This document shows positions 48,463 to 58,902 of a stretch of DNA of 64,000 bases, one piece after another. The notes beneath the pieces were generated by a model. The model searched no databases. It was not told where the DNA came from and worked only from the letters and a program-made list of their open reading frames with translations. Position 1 is the stretch's first letter; each line of letters begins with the position of its first letter. Position numbers and translations under genes: made by a program. Source of the stretch: Ferrovibrio sp964218355 (GTDB taxonomy: Bacteria; Pseudomonadota; Alphaproteobacteria; Ferrovibrionales; Ferrovibrionaceae); NCBI RefSeq assembly GCF_964218355.1, contig NZ_CAXPMC010000021.1, forward strand, positions 186,001 to 250,000, given 5' to 3'.

Positions 48463-49119
48463 ATGGCGCCATCCGCGCAATCTCCGTCTGCCGCTGCCCG
48501 GTCTGCCGCCGGCAGGTCTGCTGCCGCACCGGCGCGAAACGGCCGCCGCCATGCCGGCGCCGCGCCGCTGCCGCAGGTCGATTACGGCAGCCTGCCCGGC
48601 TATGTCGGCTACCTGCTGCGGCTGGCGCAGCTGCGGGTCTGGGAGGATTTCTACGGCCGTCTCGGTCCGACTGGCATCAGCCCCTCGCTGTTCTCGGCAC
48701 TGGTGCTGATCGAGCGCAATCCCGGCCTGCAGCAGAGTCGGCTGGGCGAGGCCCTCGGCGTCGCCCGCTCCGGTGCCATGACCATGGTCGACCGGTTGGA
48801 ACGGCTCGGGCTGGTCGAGCGGCAGGCCGTACCCCATGACCGCCGCGCCTATGGCCTGTTCCTGACCGCGACCGGCCGTACCCGCATGGCCGAGATCACC
48901 GCCCAGGTCCGCGGCCACGACGCCCATGTCACCGCCGCGCTCAGCCCGGCCGAGCACAGCAGCCTGATGGCCCTGCTGCAGAAATTCATTTCCGCGCCGG
49001 CGCAGCGCGGCGGAAGCCTTCCGGTCATGGAGGACGATCCGGTAGCATCGCGCCACAAGCGGCCTGCGGCGGCGAAAACCCGCGGCAGCAGCCGTCAATC
49101 ACCATCGAGGGAGGAATAA
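48463..49119 (+). CDS. MarR-family transcriptional regulator
   Basis: A 218-residue winged-helix regulator. The MarR core covers about residues 45-180: LPGYVGYLLRLAQLRVWEDF, LFSALVLIERNPGLQQSRLGEALGVARSGAMTMVDRLERLGLVERQ, and the wing DRRAYGLFLTATGRTRM. Ala/Ser-rich N- and C-terminal tails flank it. The stop is 2 bp before the binding-protein ATG, so it heads the ABC transporter operon and probably regulates it, and itself, in response to the transported compound. The ligand is unknown, but MarR/Liv-type operons often serve aromatic acids. Confidence 0.9.
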   Translation: MAPSAQSPSAAARSAAGRSAAAPARNGRRHAGAAPLPQVDYGSLPGYVGYLLRLAQLRVWEDFYGRLGPTGISPSLFSALVLIERNPGLQQSRLGEALGVARSGAMTMVDRLERLGLVERQAVPHDRRAYGLFLTATGRTRMAEITAQVRGHDAHVTAALSPAEHSSLMALLQKFISAPAQRGGSLPVMEDDPVASRHKRPAAAKTRGSSRQSPSREE

Positions 49120-49121
49120 CC

Positions 49122-50354
49122 ATGACGCGTAAGCTCACCCGCCGCCAGTTTGCGGCCGGCACCGCGGCCAGTGCCGCCCTGCTTGCCGGCAGTGCTCCGT
49201 TCAACATCGTGCGCGCCCAGGGCGCCAAGCTGAAGATCGGCTCGATCCATCCGCGCTCGGGCTTCCAGGCCCAGCTCGGCATCGCCTGCCAGCGCGGCAT
49301 CGATATCGCTCCGCGCGTGCTGAAAATGATGGGCATGGGCGCCGATATCGAGATCATGAGCGCCGACACCGAGTCGAATGTCGATGTCGCCCGTTCCCGC
49401 GCCGAGAAACTGATCAACGACGGTGCCAATGTTCTGATCGGTGCCTTCGATTCCGGCCAGTCGGCCGCCATCGCCCAGGTCGCCGAGCAGAAGGGCGTGC
49501 CCTACATCATCAACGTGGCCGCCGCACCGCAGATCACCGAACAGGGTTACAAGTTCGTGTTCCGCAACTTCCCGACCGCGCCGATGCTGGTCGGCGACGG
49601 CCTCAACCTGATGAAGGGCGTGTTCGAGAAGAGCGGCATCACGCCGAAGACCGCCGTCTTCATGCATGTCAACGACACTTTCGGCCAGGCGATGGCCGGG
49701 GCCATCAAGGCGATGGCGCCGCGCTTCAACCTGCCGTTCCAGATCGTCGAGACCATCGCCTACGACCCGCAGGCCAAGGACCTCTCGGTCGAGATTGCCA
49801 AGGCCAAGGCGACCGGTGCCGAAATGCTGATGCCGGTGACCCGCCTGAACGACGCCATCCTGATGGTGCGCGAAATGGTCAAGCAGCGCTGGGAGCCGAA
49901 GATCGTGATGAGCCCCGGCGCGCCGGGTTTCTACGAGAACCAGTTCTACAAGACGCTGGGCAAGTTCTCGAATTACCTGCTGACCAATGTGCCGTGGTAT
50001 AATCCGCGCTCGCCGATCACCCAGAAGCTGCTGGACGAGTTCACCAAGAGCTACAAGGGCGAGCTGTTCGAGCTGAATGTCGGCTTCTCGTTCGAGGCGG
50101 TGATGATCGCCGTCGACTCCTTCACCCGGGCCAAGAGCACCGGCGGCAAGGAGCTGGCCGATGCCATCCGCCAGACCAGGATCGAGAACCACGTGATGGC
50201 CGGCGGCGTGCTGCAGTTCAACGAGAAGGGGCAGAATGTCAACGTCAAGTCGGTGACGCTGCAGAATCTCGACCAGCGCCCGAAAGTGGTGCTGCCGCTC
50301 GATATCTCCGAAGACAACCTGACCCTGCCGATGCCGGGCTGGTCGAAACGGTAA
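49122..50354 (+). CDS. Branched-chain-amino-acid-type ABC substrate-binding protein
   Basis: A 410-residue periplasmic binding protein (Peripla_BP_6 type). The leader TRRQFAAGTAASAALLAGSA looks twin-arginine-like (RRQFAAG). Family segments: LKIGSIHPRSGFQAQLGIAC, ADTESNVDVARSRAEKLIND, NVLIGAFDSGQSAAIAQVAE, VPYIINVAAAP. Similar proteins bind hydrophobic amino acids, amides or aromatic acids. Gene order marR-SBP-H-M-G-F forms a complete transporter. A strong GAGGAAT ribosome site overlaps the marR stop. Confidence 0.93.
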   Translation: MTRKLTRRQFAAGTAASAALLAGSAPFNIVRAQGAKLKIGSIHPRSGFQAQLGIACQRGIDIAPRVLKMMGMGADIEIMSADTESNVDVARSRAEKLINDGANVLIGAFDSGQSAAIAQVAEQKGVPYIINVAAAPQITEQGYKFVFRNFPTAPMLVGDGLNLMKGVFEKSGITPKTAVFMHVNDTFGQAMAGAIKAMAPRFNLPFQIVETIAYDPQAKDLSVEIAKAKATGAEMLMPVTRLNDAILMVREMVKQRWEPKIVMSPGAPGFYENQFYKTLGKFSNYLLTNVPWYNPRSPITQKLLDEFTKSYKGELFELNVGFSFEAVMIAVDSFTRAKSTGGKELADAIRQTRIENHVMAGGVLQFNEKGQNVNVKSVTLQNLDQRPKVVLPLDISEDNLTLPMPGWSKR

Positions 50355-50398
50355 CCCGGCCTTTCAACCGTAACCACGCGCACAGCCGAAGAGCACCG

Positions 50399-51268
50399 AT
50401 GCCTCCCGAACTGGTAGCCACTGTCGCCCTGCAGGGCATCCTGACCGGACTGGTCTACGGCCTGATGGCCCTCGGCCTGTCGGTGATCTTCGGCGTCGTG
50501 CGCGTGGTCAATTTCGCCCATGGCGAGATGATGACGATCGCCTCCTATGCGGCGATCGTCGCCTTCGGCGCCTGGAACATCGATCCGCTGCTCAGCATGG
50601 TGCCGATCGCCATGCTGCTGTTCGCACTGGGCTATGTGATGCAGAGCGTCCTGATCAACCCCTTCATCAACCGGCCCGAACACAGCCAGTTCATCCTGCT
50701 GGCCGCCGTGGCCATCGTCATGGTCAATGGCCTGCTGATGATCTTCGGCCCCGATGCCCGCAACGTGCTGGTCGACTATTCGCTCGATTCGATCGAGATC
50801 GGCCCGCTGCTGGTCGATAAGGTTCGGGTGATCACGGCCGGCATGGCCATCCTGATCACGGCCGCCCTGTTTGCCTTCTTTCGCCTCAGCCATACCGGCA
50901 AGGCAATCCGCGCCTGCGCCGACAACCACCTCGGCGCCCTGGTGATCGGACTCAATGTGAAACACCTTTATGCCCTGACCTTCGGCATCGGCTCGGCCAT
51001 CGTCGGTGCCGCCGGCGCGATGATGACCCTGCTGATCGACACCACACCCAATATCGGCCCGGTCTTCACCCTGCAGGCCTTCGTCATCGTCATTGTCGGC
51101 GGCCTCGGCTCGATGCCGGGCGCGCTGCTGGGCGGCGTGCTGATCGGCCTGTCGGAGGCGATGTCCGGACTGTTCTTCGCCCCATCGGCGAAAACCATGT
51201 TCGGCGTCGCCATCCTGATCCTGGTGCTGCTGTTCCGGCCGCAGGGCCTGCTGGGGCGCCGGCCATGA
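50399..51268 (+). CDS. livH: ABC transporter permease LivH-type
   Basis: A 289-residue inner-membrane permease with about eight helices. Family features: GILTGLVYGLMALGLSVIFGVVRVVNFAHGEMM near the N-terminus, RACADNHLGALVIGLNV (cytoplasmic coupling region), and FVIVIVGGLGSMPGALLGGVLIGL near the end. Its stop overlaps the livM ATG by 4 bp. It forms the transport channel with the LivM-type protein. Confidence 0.95.
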   Translation: MPPELVATVALQGILTGLVYGLMALGLSVIFGVVRVVNFAHGEMMTIASYAAIVAFGAWNIDPLLSMVPIAMLLFALGYVMQSVLINPFINRPEHSQFILLAAVAIVMVNGLLMIFGPDARNVLVDYSLDSIEIGPLLVDKVRVITAGMAILITAALFAFFRLSHTGKAIRACADNHLGALVIGLNVKHLYALTFGIGSAIVGAAGAMMTLLIDTTPNIGPVFTLQAFVIVIVGGLGSMPGALLGGVLIGLSEAMSGLFFAPSAKTMFGVAILILVLLFRPQGLLGRRP

Positions 51269-52266
51269 TCGCGCGGCTGACCGATGGCGTGCCGCGGCGC
51301 GCCCTGATCCTGCTCGGCCTGCTGCTGGCCGCCCTGCTGGTCGCCCCGCTGGTGGTCGATGCCTATGTGCTGTCGATCCTGATCCTGATCCTGTATTTCG
51401 CCTATACCGGCCAGGCCTGGAACGTGATGATGGGCTTCGCCGGACAGCTCAGCCTCGGCCATTCCCTCTATGTCGGCGTTGCTGCCTACACTGCCGCGGC
51501 ACTGTATGTGCATTTCGGCCTCGGGCCATGGGCCGGCGTCTGGCTGGCCATCCTGATCTCGATGGCCTTCGGCCTGGTGATCGGCTTCCTGGCCTTCCGT
51601 TTCGGCATCGGCGGCGTCTATTTCGCCCTGCTGACCATCGCCTTTGCCGAATTCACCCGGGTCGGCTTCGACCATTTCACCTGGGTGAACGGCTCGGGCG
51701 GCTTCTTCCTGCCGGTCACCCAGTCCGAGGATAACGATCCGTTCAACCTGCGCGGCGACCCGGTGATGTTCTACTACCTGCTGCTGGCAATCACCGCGCT
51801 GGCATTCCTGCTCTGCCGCTGGCTGCTGACCGGCCGCATCGGCTATTACTGGCTGGCGATCCGCGAGGAGCCGGAAGCCGCGCAGACGCTGGGCATCAAC
51901 GTGTTCCGCTGCAAGATGATCGCGGTGGCGATCTCGGCCGGGATGACGGCCCTGTCGGGTGTGTTCTTCGCCTTCTACTACAACAACCTGTTCCCCGAAC
52001 AGATCTTCAGCATGTCGCGCTCGATCGAGCTGATCCTCGGGCCGATCATCGGCGGCGTCGGCTCGCTGTTCGGCCCGATCCTCGGTGCTTTCGTGCTGAC
52101 CGTGCTGGCTGAAACCGTCACCGAACTGATGCATGCGCTGGGTTACGACATCCCGGGCATCAAGCAGGTCTTCTACGGCATCTGTCTCGGTGCCGTGGTG
52201 CTCTACCTGCCGAACGGCATCTGGCCGCCCCTGCGCAAACGGCTCGGCCTCGGAGACCGCTCATGA
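51265..52266 (+). CDS. livM: ABC transporter permease LivM-type
   Basis: A 333-residue permease. Helices start at ALILLGLLLAALLVAPLVVD. Family blocks are YTGQAWNVMMGFAGQLSLGH, LAFRFGIGGVYFALLTIAFAE, REEPEAAQTLGINVFRCKMIAVAISAGM and GGVGSLFGPILGAFVLTVLAE. It overlaps genes on both sides by 4 bp. It pairs with the LivH-type permease. Confidence 0.95.
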   Translation: MIARLTDGVPRRALILLGLLLAALLVAPLVVDAYVLSILILILYFAYTGQAWNVMMGFAGQLSLGHSLYVGVAAYTAAALYVHFGLGPWAGVWLAILISMAFGLVIGFLAFRFGIGGVYFALLTIAFAEFTRVGFDHFTWVNGSGGFFLPVTQSEDNDPFNLRGDPVMFYYLLLAITALAFLLCRWLLTGRIGYYWLAIREEPEAAQTLGINVFRCKMIAVAISAGMTALSGVFFAFYYNNLFPEQIFSMSRSIELILGPIIGGVGSLFGPILGAFVLTVLAETVTELMHALGYDIPGIKQVFYGICLGAVVLYLPNGIWPPLRKRLGLGDRS

Positions 52267-52994
52267 GCGCCGCTCCCCTGCTCGCCGTCGAGGGCATCTC
52301 GAAAAGCTTCCGTGGCCTGCGTGCGGTCTCGGCCACCAGCCTCAGCGTGCCCGAAGGCGGCATCGTCAGCCTGATCGGGCCGAACGGCGCCGGCAAGACC
52401 ACCTGTTTCAACATGATTGCCGGCGTGTTCCGCCCCGACGAAGGCAGTATCACGTTTGCCGGCCGGCGCATCGACGGGCTGCGGCCGGACCTGATCTGCC
52501 GGGCCGGCATCGGCCGGACCTTCCAGATCGTCAAGCCGTTCAAGGAACTGAGCGCGCTCGACAACGTGATCGTTGGCGCCCTGCGCGCCGAAGCCGATGT
52601 GCGCAGGGCACGGAAGAAAGCCGAGGCCGTGCTCGACCGGCTCGGCATGCTCGACAAGCGCGACCAGCCGGCCGCCCAGCTGACCCTGCCCGAGCGCAAA
52701 CGCCTCGAAGTCGCCCGTGCACTGGCCACCGAGCCGAAGCTGCTGCTGCTGGACGAGGTGATGGCCGGCCTGCGGCCGACCGAGACCGACCAGATGGTGG
52801 CGGTGTTCCGCGACCTCAACCGGCAGGGCGTCACCATCCTGCTGATCGAGCATGTGATGCGGGCGGTGATGGCATTGTCGCAGCAGGTGGTGGTGCTGCA
52901 TTACGGCGAGGTGATCGCTGCCGGCGCGCCGGAACAGGTGGTGCGCGACCCCGCCGTCCTGGAATGCTATCTCGGAGAGGAGGCCGACATATGA
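52263..52994 (+). CDS. livG: ABC transporter ATPase LivG-type
   Basis: A 243-residue ATPase. Walker A is GPNGAGKTTCFN, followed by GRTFQIVKPFKELSALDNV. The signature region reads LTLPERKRLEVARAL: the usual LSxGQ motif is LPERK, a variant seen in some LivG proteins of this type. Walker B is LLLLDEVMAGL, where LDEVMAGLRPTE is characteristic of LivG. The switch His is in LIEHVMRAV. It overlaps livM and livF by 4 bp. Confidence 0.94.
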   Translation: MSAAPLLAVEGISKSFRGLRAVSATSLSVPEGGIVSLIGPNGAGKTTCFNMIAGVFRPDEGSITFAGRRIDGLRPDLICRAGIGRTFQIVKPFKELSALDNVIVGALRAEADVRRARKKAEAVLDRLGMLDKRDQPAAQLTLPERKRLEVARALATEPKLLLLDEVMAGLRPTETDQMVAVFRDLNRQGVTILLIEHVMRAVMALSQQVVVLHYGEVIAAGAPEQVVRDPAVLECYLGEEADI

Positions 52995-53698
52995 GCCTCA
53001 GCATCGAGACCCTCGATGTCTTTTACGGCGACGCCCAGGCGCTGGACAGCGTTTCGCTTCAGGTGCCGAATGGCGCCATCGTCGCCATCGTCGGCGCCAA
53101 CGGTGCCGGCAAGTCGACCCTGATCCGCAGCATCGCCGGCATCGAGACGCCACGGCGCGGCAGCATCCGCTGGCGCGATCAGGCCATCACCGGCCTGCCG
53201 AGCTACAAGGTCTGCAATCTGGGGATTGGCCAGGTGGCCGAGGGCCGGCAGATATTCCCAAGCCTGAGCGTGCTGGAAAACCTGCAGATGGGCGCCATGC
53301 TGCCGCGCGCCCGGGCGAAGGAAAAGGCGACACTGGACGAGGTCTTCTCGCTCTTTCCGAGGCTGGCCGAACGCCGCGACCAGTCAGCCGGCACCATGTC
53401 CGGCGGTGAACAGCAGATGCTGGCGATCGGCCGCTGCCTGATGGGCCAGCCCGAGCTGATCATGTTCGACGAACCGTCGCTGGGCCTGGCGCCCGCCGTG
53501 GTGCAGGAGGTGTTCCGCATCATCCGCCTGCTGCACGAACGCGGCCTGACCGTGGTGCTGGTCGAACAGAATGTCGCCGTCTCGCTGAAACTGGCCGACC
53601 ACGCCTACGTTCTGGAAAACGGCCGCATCGTGATGCAGGGCAGCGGCGCCGATCTTCTGCACGACGATCGCATCCGGCAGGCCTATCTGGGACTGTGA
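52991..53698 (+). CDS. livF: ABC transporter ATPase LivF-type
   Basis: A 235-residue ATPase. Walker A is GANGAGKST, the family segment is GIGQVAEGRQIFPSLSVLENL, the signature is MSGGEQQMLAIGR, Walker B is LIMFDEPSLGLAP, and VVLVEQNVAVSLKLADHAYVLENG ends the core. It is the last gene of the operon, followed by a strong terminator 6 bp after the stop. The ATG at 52991 is within the livG stop (ATGA); a longer frame is only a shadow of livM/livG. Confidence 0.95.
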   Translation: MSLSIETLDVFYGDAQALDSVSLQVPNGAIVAIVGANGAGKSTLIRSIAGIETPRRGSIRWRDQAITGLPSYKVCNLGIGQVAEGRQIFPSLSVLENLQMGAMLPRARAKEKATLDEVFSLFPRLAERRDQSAGTMSGGEQQMLAIGRCLMGQPELIMFDEPSLGLAPAVVQEVFRIIRLLHERGLTVVLVEQNVAVSLKLADHAYVLENGRIVMQGSGADLLHDDRIRQAYLGL

Positions 53699-53703
53699 AC
53701 GGG

Positions 53704-53729
53704 AAAGGCCGCCCCTTAGGGCGGCCTTT
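53704..53729 (+). terminator. Terminator after livF
   Basis: Perfect 11-bp stem AAAGGCCGCCC / GGGCGGCCTTT with a four-base loop, usable in both directions because of the AAA/TTT ends. It stands between livF and the convergent fumarase gene. Confidence 0.9.
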
Positions 53730-53757
53730 CTGATTGCGGGTAACAACAGCCGGCCGC

Positions 53758-55368
<1,611 letters not shown>

Positions 55369-55428
55369 GCTGGAAATCTCCGGGGCTGGCAGGACTGGGC
55401 CGGCGCGGCAGGGCGCCGGATAACGGGA

Positions 55429-55944
55429 TCAGGTCTTTTTCTTGCGGAAGGCGTCGAGCGCGACGACATCGCCGGTCTTGCGCTCGCCCGCGGCCGCATC
55501 AGCCTCGTCCGCAGCCGGATTCCCGGCTTCCGGCAGGGTCTCGGCCGCCGCCTCCGTGCCGGCCGGCTGCGGCCGGAAATCCGGATTCGGCGGCACCCGG
55601 AACTGCAGGCCGAACTGCACGCTGGGATCGGCGAAAGCGGTAATCGCCGCATAGGGGATCACCAGCCTCTCCGGCACCTTGTTGAAGCTGAGCGTCACCT
55701 GGAAGGCATCCTCGCCCGGCTCCAGCCCCCAGTACTGGTGCTGGAGCACGATGGTCATCTCCTCCGGATAGCGGGTGTGGAGATATTCGGGGATGTCCAC
55801 GCCTTCCTGGTCAGTGCGGAAGGTGATGTAGAAATGGTGGTTGCCGGGCAGCCCGAATTCGGAGGCACGCTTGATCGCCTCCCGTACGGCACCGCGCAGG
55901 GCTGTTTCCACCAACAGATTGTAATCGAGCAGCTTGCCGGCCAT
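55429..55944 (-). CDS. sspB: ClpXP adaptor SspB (alpha type)
   Basis: A 171-residue stringent-starvation/SspB-like adaptor that recognises the ssrA tag and tethers tagged proteins to ClpXP. The compact fold is seen at residues 1-110: LLVETALRGAVREAIKRASEFGLPGNHHFYI and IVLQHQYWGLEPGEDAFQVTLSFN. A flexible Ala/Glu-rich tail (about 120-160) ends in a basic hydrophobic module VVALDAFRKKKT that would dock on ClpX. The ssrA gene lies immediately upstream on the same strand. Confidence 0.95.
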   Translation of the reverse strand: MAGKLLDYNLLVETALRGAVREAIKRASEFGLPGNHHFYITFRTDQEGVDIPEYLHTRYPEEMTIVLQHQYWGLEPGEDAFQVTLSFNKVPERLVIPYAAITAFADPSVQFGLQFRVPPNPDFRPQPAGTEAAAETLPEAGNPAADEADAAAGERKTGDVVALDAFRKKKT

Positions 55945-56049
55945 GACCGATAATCTTTCAGGGGCTTAACGGGCGCATTTTACCCGCCCTGCCCGGCCGG
56001 TTCAATTGCAAGCGCCCCGGCAACATGCCGCGGCAGGGCCGGAGCGATC

Positions 56050-56400
56050 AGGCGGAGGATCGAGTGGGGGGCTTCTGTTGCCCGGCGCCCCCCGGGCCGC
56101 GCTTACCTAATTAGGCAGCGAGTGCAACGGTGTTATCGTTGGCACATTTGGATTGACCCGATAACGGCGGTATCATGCCGGGCGAAAACTGGGCCTTTAC
56201 CACGCACGTCAAGCCTGATTCGCCCCCATCATCAGCCCGGCGGGGCCGGGATCGCCGGGCAGGCCCCTCAACTGAGGATAGCCGGCCGGGCTCATGGTGG
56301 AGGCGCCGGGTACTGCCCCCGGGTCCGTTACGCTTATTCCGCGCAGCGTTTATCGCCATAGTCGGTTGCCCGACCCCTTCAATCTAGGCGCTCGCCCCGG
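56050..56400 (-). ncRNA. ssrA: tmRNA, permuted two-piece alphaproteobacterial form
   Basis: Read on the minus strand, the acceptor RNA comes first and ends with CGCCTCCACCA (3' end at 56295), preceded by a T-arm with GGGGGCAGTACCCGG. After a 67-base intervening segment the coding RNA starts with GGGGGCG at 56227. GGGGGCG pairs with CGCCUCC, giving the G3-U70 pair that alanyl-tRNA synthetase needs. The tag frame at 56143-56114 encodes ANDNTVALAA followed by TAA TTA. The outer 5' and 3' limits are approximate. It rescues stalled ribosomes and marks products for ClpXP. Confidence 0.95.
56111..56143 (-). other. ssrA proteolysis tag reading frame
   Basis: Resume codon GCC then AAC GAT AAC ACC GTT GCA CTC GCT GCC and TAA, which gives the peptide ANDNTVALAA. 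The LAA end is the ClpX degron and the AND start suits SspB binding. Confidence 0.97.
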
Positions 56401-56545
56401 CTTTTTGAAGGGCCCATGGCGCCGAATTCCATGCTCTCCGGCCGGCGGCGGGGTTTTCCCGACTCCGCCGGCCGGTCTATAACGGCCTGCCCTTCCGGCC
56501 CGGGCGCGATTCGGTGGCCGGGCCCCGTTTGCCGGAGATTCCAGG

Positions 56546-57484
56546 ATGACCGTCACGCCGGAGCAGGCCGCCGAAATCGCCGCCCTGCGCAGCCAGAGCC
56601 AGCCGACCCGCCGCGCCACCGTTCCGGCCCTGGAAGAGATTCTCTACGAACCGCTGCCGGTGCTGGACCACGGTTTCGTCCGGGTCGTGGATTACATGGG
56701 CGACGATGCCGCCGTGGTGCAGGCGGCCCGCGTGTCCTACGGGCGCGGCACCAAAAAGGTCAGCGAGGATCGCGGCCTGATCAACTACCTGATGCGCCAC
56801 CGGCATACCACGCCCTTCGAGATGTGCGAGATCAAGTATCATGTGAAGCTGCCGATCTTCGTCGCGCGCCAGTGGATACGCCACCGCACGGCGAATGTGA
56901 ACGAATATTCGGCGCGCTATTCGATCCTCGACAACGAGTTCTACCTGCCGGCGCCTGACCAGCTGGCGGCCCAGTCCAGCAGCAACCGCCAGGGCCGCGG
57001 CGACCTTTTGACCGGTGACGAGGCCGCGCATGTCATGGCACTGCTGAAGCGCGACGCGATGCAGTCCTATGCCTCCTACGAGGACATGCTGAACGAGCGG
57101 CCGGACGGCAGCCGGCGCGACGAGGGCCGCGAAGGTTTGGCGCGCGAACTCGCCCGCATGAATCTGACGCTGAATTTCTACACCCAGTGGTACTGGAAGA
57201 CCGACCTGCTGAACCTGCTGCATTTCCTCAGCCTGCGGGCCGACAGTCATGCCCAGTACGAGATCCGCGTCTATGCCGAGGCGATGCTGGATACGGTGAA
57301 GCGCTGGGTACCGGCCTGCCACGACGCCTTCATGGAATACCGCATCGGTGGCGCCAGCCTGTCGGCCACCGGCATCAGGGTGGTGCGGCGCATGCTGGCC
57401 GGCGAAACCGTCGACCAGGCGTCGTCGGGCCTCAGCGCCCGGGAATGGCGTGAACTGATGGCGGTCCTCAGGCCCGAGGGCTGA
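56546..57484 (+). CDS. thyX: Flavin-dependent thymidylate synthase
   Basis: ThyX (312 residues) makes dTMP from dUMP with methylene-tetrahydrofolate and FAD/NADPH. The signature RHRTANVNEYSARY lies at residues 112-125. HRHTTPFEMCEIKYHVKLPIFVARQW and FLSLRADSHAQYEIRVYAEA are further active-site blocks. No thyA is in the window. The 145-bp region between ssrA and this start probably contains promoters of both divergent genes. It ends 4 bp from the convergent MFS gene. Confidence 0.96.
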   Translation: MTVTPEQAAEIAALRSQSQPTRRATVPALEEILYEPLPVLDHGFVRVVDYMGDDAAVVQAARVSYGRGTKKVSEDRGLINYLMRHRHTTPFEMCEIKYHVKLPIFVARQWIRHRTANVNEYSARYSILDNEFYLPAPDQLAAQSSSNRQGRGDLLTGDEAAHVMALLKRDAMQSYASYEDMLNERPDGSRRDEGREGLARELARMNLTLNFYTQWYWKTDLLNLLHFLSLRADSHAQYEIRVYAEAMLDTVKRWVPACHDAFMEYRIGGASLSATGIRVVRRMLAGETVDQASSGLSAREWRELMAVLRPEG

Positions 57485-57488
57485 CGCT

Positions 57489-58700
57489 TCAGGTCCGCTC
57501 GACCATCGCCCCGGCCGCAGCCCGGCGGTTGCCGAGCCAGATCAGCATCCCGGCCAGGGCCGTGCCACCGAAAGCCACGCCCAGCGACAATGCGTCGCCG
57601 GCGGGAAACAGCACATTGACCGCCGACCCAAGCCCGCCTCCGGTGGTCTGCAGGAAGCCTGAGAGCGCCGCCCCGGCACCGAGGGCTGCGGGATTAACCC
57701 CCACGGCCGCCACCACCGTGTTGGGCTGCGCCAGGCCCATACCGACCGCCCAGACAATCCGCAGAAGGATGATCGCCGCCACGCTGGGCCCGGCCAGCTC
57801 CACCGTGACCGCGAGGCCAAGCGCCCCCACGGCCATGAACAGCACCCCGAGATCAATCATCCGGATCAGGCCGATCTGCCGGCCCAGCCAGGATGACAGC
57901 AGGGCCCCGAGGAAAAAGCCGCCGCTGCCGGCTGCCATCAGCAGGCCGTAAATCACCGGGTCGACCTCCAGGCTGCCGATCAGCACCGCCGGGGCGGCCG
58001 CATTGAACCCGTGCAGGCCGGCGAAAACCGTCAGGTTCAGCAGGCCGAAGGTCATGAAGGCCCGGCTGGTCAGCAGGAAGCGGTAAGAATGGAATATGCC
58101 GCGCAGCAGCGGTCCCGGCAGGCCATTGCGGGCCGGCAGGGTTTCCGGCAGCCGCCGGACCAGCACCAGCGCAACCATGGCGGTGATGCCGCCGCTGATC
58201 CAGAAGGAAGCGCGCCAGTCCAGATACTGCTCGACGAGGCCGCCCAGCAGCGGCGACAGGATCGGCGCCACCGCCAGCGAGGCACTGATGATCGATGTGG
58301 CCCGGATGGCCTGCTTACGTTCGTATGCGTCATTGACAACGGCCCGGCCGATCGCCATGGCGCTGGCAGCCCCCAAGCCCTGCAGGGCCCGCGACCACAG
58401 GAAGACGTCCAGGCTTGCGGACAGCGCGCAGGCGACCGAACCCAGCACCATGACGGCCAGCCCGCCCAGCAGCAGCGGCCGGCGGCCATAGCGGTCGGAA
58501 AGCGGACCGTAGATCAGCTGGCCGCCCGCATAGGTGGCAAAGAAAGCCGTCAGGGTTAACGGCAGCACCTCGCCGCTCACCTCCAGGTCGACCCCGATGG
58601 TCGGCAGAGACGGCAGATACATTGTGCCGGCCAGGATGCCGTTGGCGAACAGGATGGTCAGCAGCGGGACCAGGCCGGCAGGTGGCTGTGACTTGGACAT
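57489..58700 (-). CDS. Bcr/CflA-type multidrug MFS exporter
   Basis: A 403-residue, 12-helix drug:proton antiporter of the DHA1 family. Motif A is GPLSDRYGRRPLLLGG in loop 2-3, and early helix YLPSLPTIGVDLEVSG is typical of Bcr/CflA proteins. SRALQGLGAASAMAIGRAVVNDAY and the cytoplasmic KQAIRATSIISASLAVAPILSPLLGGL segment are family features. It could export antibiotics or sulfur compounds (Bcr exports L-cysteine); specificity is unknown. It stands alone, divergent from a receiver gene 202 bp away. Confidence 0.92.
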   Translation of the reverse strand: MSKSQPPAGLVPLLTILFANGILAGTMYLPSLPTIGVDLEVSGEVLPLTLTAFFATYAGGQLIYGPLSDRYGRRPLLLGGLAVMVLGSVACALSASLDVFLWSRALQGLGAASAMAIGRAVVNDAYERKQAIRATSIISASLAVAPILSPLLGGLVEQYLDWRASFWISGGITAMVALVLVRRLPETLPARNGLPGPLLRGIFHSYRFLLTSRAFMTFGLLNLTVFAGLHGFNAAAPAVLIGSLEVDPVIYGLLMAAGSGGFFLGALLSSWLGRQIGLIRMIDLGVLFMAVGALGLAVTVELAGPSVAAIILLRIVWAVGMGLAQPNTVVAAVGVNPAALGAGAALSGFLQTTGGGLGSAVNVLFPAGDALSLGVAFGGTALAGMLIWLGNRRAAAGAMVERT

Positions 58701-58801
58701 CGGGGCTGGGCAATCCGGAAAGGGGACGAAGCGGAAAACGGGCGAACGCCGCGGAGTAGAATTGTAATCTTGCGGAACCCCATACAGGTGTAACTCACCC
58801 G

Positions 58802-58830
58802 TTGGATTCAGTTGTTCGAGAGTATATATA
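58802..58830 (+). promoter_or_regulatory. Promoter of the receiver/HPt-like pair
   Basis: TTGGAT, 17 bp, TATATA in an AT-rich patch of the MFS/receiver intergenic region, about 70 bp upstream of the receiver start codon. Confidence 0.6.
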
Positions 58831-58902
58831 TGATCGCAAAAGTAATTCTATGTTTTCAGCGCAGACCCGGGGAAGCGGTCTGCCGAGGGGGCGCCGGCCG
58901 GC

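Noticed and set aside
56111..56359. 82-codon protein ending in ANDNTVALAA
   Set aside because: It is the tmRNA gene read as an ORF; only the last ten codons are translated, as the ssrA tag.
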